Positions 6,557 to 7,047 of a DNA stretch of 7,047 nucleotides are shown here, one piece after another (the first letter of the stretch is position 1; every line of letters begins with the position of its first letter). The notes beneath the pieces were generated by a model. That model was not told the origin of the DNA. It was given only the letters and a program-made list of their open reading frames with translations, and ran no database searches. Source of the DNA: CAYGZA01 sp964354135 (GTDB taxonomy: Bacteria; Planctomycetota; Planctomycetia; Pirellulales; Thermoguttaceae); assembly GCA_964354135.1 (NCBI GenBank), contig CAYGZA010000334.1, positions 1 to 7,047 of the forward strand, read 5' to 3'. Both the position numbers and the translations under genes were made by a program.

Positions 6557-6611
6557 CTTGTGCTGTAGCCGTTTCGATTGCGCTATCCAGGCGGGACGCC
6601 TGCACTACAAG
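6557..6611. repeat. Second imperfect inverted-repeat element, about 55 bp
   Basis: CTTGTGCTGTAG (6557-6568) faces CTGCACTACAAG (6600-6611), whose complement reads CTTGTAGTGCAG, so the outer arms match imperfectly. Inside the right half is a perfect 6-bp palindrome, CAGGCG-gga-CGCCTG (6588-6602). The CAGGCGGGACGCCTGCACTACAA motif resembles an intergenic repeat I recall from planctomycete genomes; that resemblance is unverified. The interval between this element and the promoter at 6648 shows nothing else. Confidence 0.4.
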
Positions 6612-6647
6612 GGGCTCGCCGCGCGTAAGGTCGCTTGCTCCCTCCTC

Positions 6648-6656
6648 TGCTATACT
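6648..6656 (+). promoter_or_regulatory. Extended -10 promoter candidate (TGC TATACT)
   Basis: TG at 6648-6649, one base, then TATACT (6651-6656) matches an extended -10 element, with five of six bases of TATAAT. No recognisable -35 hexamer lies 16-18 nt upstream, which is tolerated by extended -10 promoters. It is 29 bp upstream of the ATG at 6686, leaving a short 5' leader with an AAGGAG ribosome site. Confidence 0.5.
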
Positions 6657-6685
6657 GGCGCCGGGCAGAGGATCAAGGAGAAGCC

Positions 6686-7047
6686 ATGGCGGCGAGTTCG
6701 TTCACGAAGGCACTGCTTCCGCTGAGGCGGTCTCCTCGGACCGCGAGGCTCATTCCCGTCGCAATGGCGGTCATTCTCGGCCTTGCCGCAGCGCGACCGG
6801 CGGCCTACCACACCGCCAACGCGGCTGACGCCGAAGATTCCCCATCGCGTCTGGCCTTGCAGAAGAGACTGCTGGGGAAAACGCTGTCCGCAGATGAACT
6901 CCTTCAGGTGGTCCGTCGGAAGGACCAGCCGGATTCCTGGCGGCCGTATCCGGCGGGCCTCGCGCCGGCCCAGTGGATTTGGCTCCCGTCGCAGCGGACA
7001 CTGCCCAACACGTTCGTGCTCTTCCGCAAGGAGGTACACCTGACTGC
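6686..7047 (+). CDS. N-terminus of a secreted protein with a galactose-binding/rhamnosidase-N-like segment (partial)
   Basis: The frame is open from ATG 6686 to the window end (120 full codons). The start is well supported: AAGGAG (6675-6680) is 5 nt upstream and an extended -10 promoter precedes it. The n-region is long and basic (R14, R15, R18, R21). It is followed by a hydrophobic core (about 22-36) and Ala-rich residues through about 47, consistent with an export signal; the Arg pair lacks the Tat consensus. Residues 50-83 are charged and probably helical. AQWIWLPS (95-102) and FVLFRKEVHL (110-119) form the WIW...FRK signature that opens jelly-roll, galactose-binding-like domains in alpha-L-rhamnosidase N-termini and in many planctomycete secreted cytochrome-type or DUF-rich proteins. 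What follows is off the window, so the catalytic identity is unknown. Confidence 0.8.
   Translation, partial: MAASSFTKALLPLRRSPRTARLIPVAMAVILGLAAARPAAYHTANAADAEDSPSRLALQKRLLGKTLSADELLQVVRRKDQPDSWRPYPAGLAPAQWIWLPSQRTLPNTFVLFRKEVHLT

Noticed and set aside
6410..6685. CRISPR array or tRNA in the repeat-rich gap
   Set aside because: The repeats are palindromes of different lengths without regular spacing, and no tRNA-like cloverleaf can be read.

Overview
The window is GC-rich bacterial chromosomal DNA. It looks like a planctomycete, probably Pirellulales-like. That assignment is an inference from gene content: a secreted GH36-type enzyme with a C-terminal NPCBM domain, a secreted protein start with the WIW...FRK motif common in that phylum, an unusual MacA-like adaptor, and palindromic intergenic repeats. 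No rRNA, tRNA or other taxonomic marker is present.

Left part (1-2634, minus strand): a tight three-gene run read right to left. A polytopic membrane protein resembling the YIP1 family (2634-1903) comes first. It is followed 22 bp later by a MacA/HlyD-type periplasmic adaptor (1880-576), which overlaps by ATGA a MacB/LolD-type ABC ATPase (579-1, cut by the window edge). The expected FtsX/MacB-like permease would lie beyond position 1. Together these would form a tripartite-type ABC export or lipoprotein/macrolide-type efflux system in the cell envelope; the substrate is unknown.

Middle (2635-5889): a 263-bp divergent intergenic region, then a 981-residue exported GH36/clan-D glycoside hydrolase on the plus strand, with a supersandwich-like N-terminus, TIM barrel, beta domain, FN3-like linker domain and NPCBM. 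A GC-rich hairpin that could be a terminator follows it. Just upstream of the annotated ATG is a strong Shine-Dalgarno and a GTG-started 9-codon frame. One extra G in a G5 run would fuse this frame to the hydrolase and give it a charged signal-peptide n-region that it otherwise lacks.

Right part (5890-7047): a six-unit heptamer tandem repeat, a GlsB/YeaQ/YmgE-type small membrane protein (6026-6409), a 276-bp gap with two palindromic repeat elements and an extended -10 promoter, and the start of a secreted protein (6686 to the window end). Neither the right-hand protein nor the left-hand ATPase is complete. Apart from the export run, I see no operon or pathway linking these genes. I do not see a clearly new multi-gene system. 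The most unusual points are the hydrolase start region, its divergent active-site motifs, and the nested palindromes at 6438-6520.
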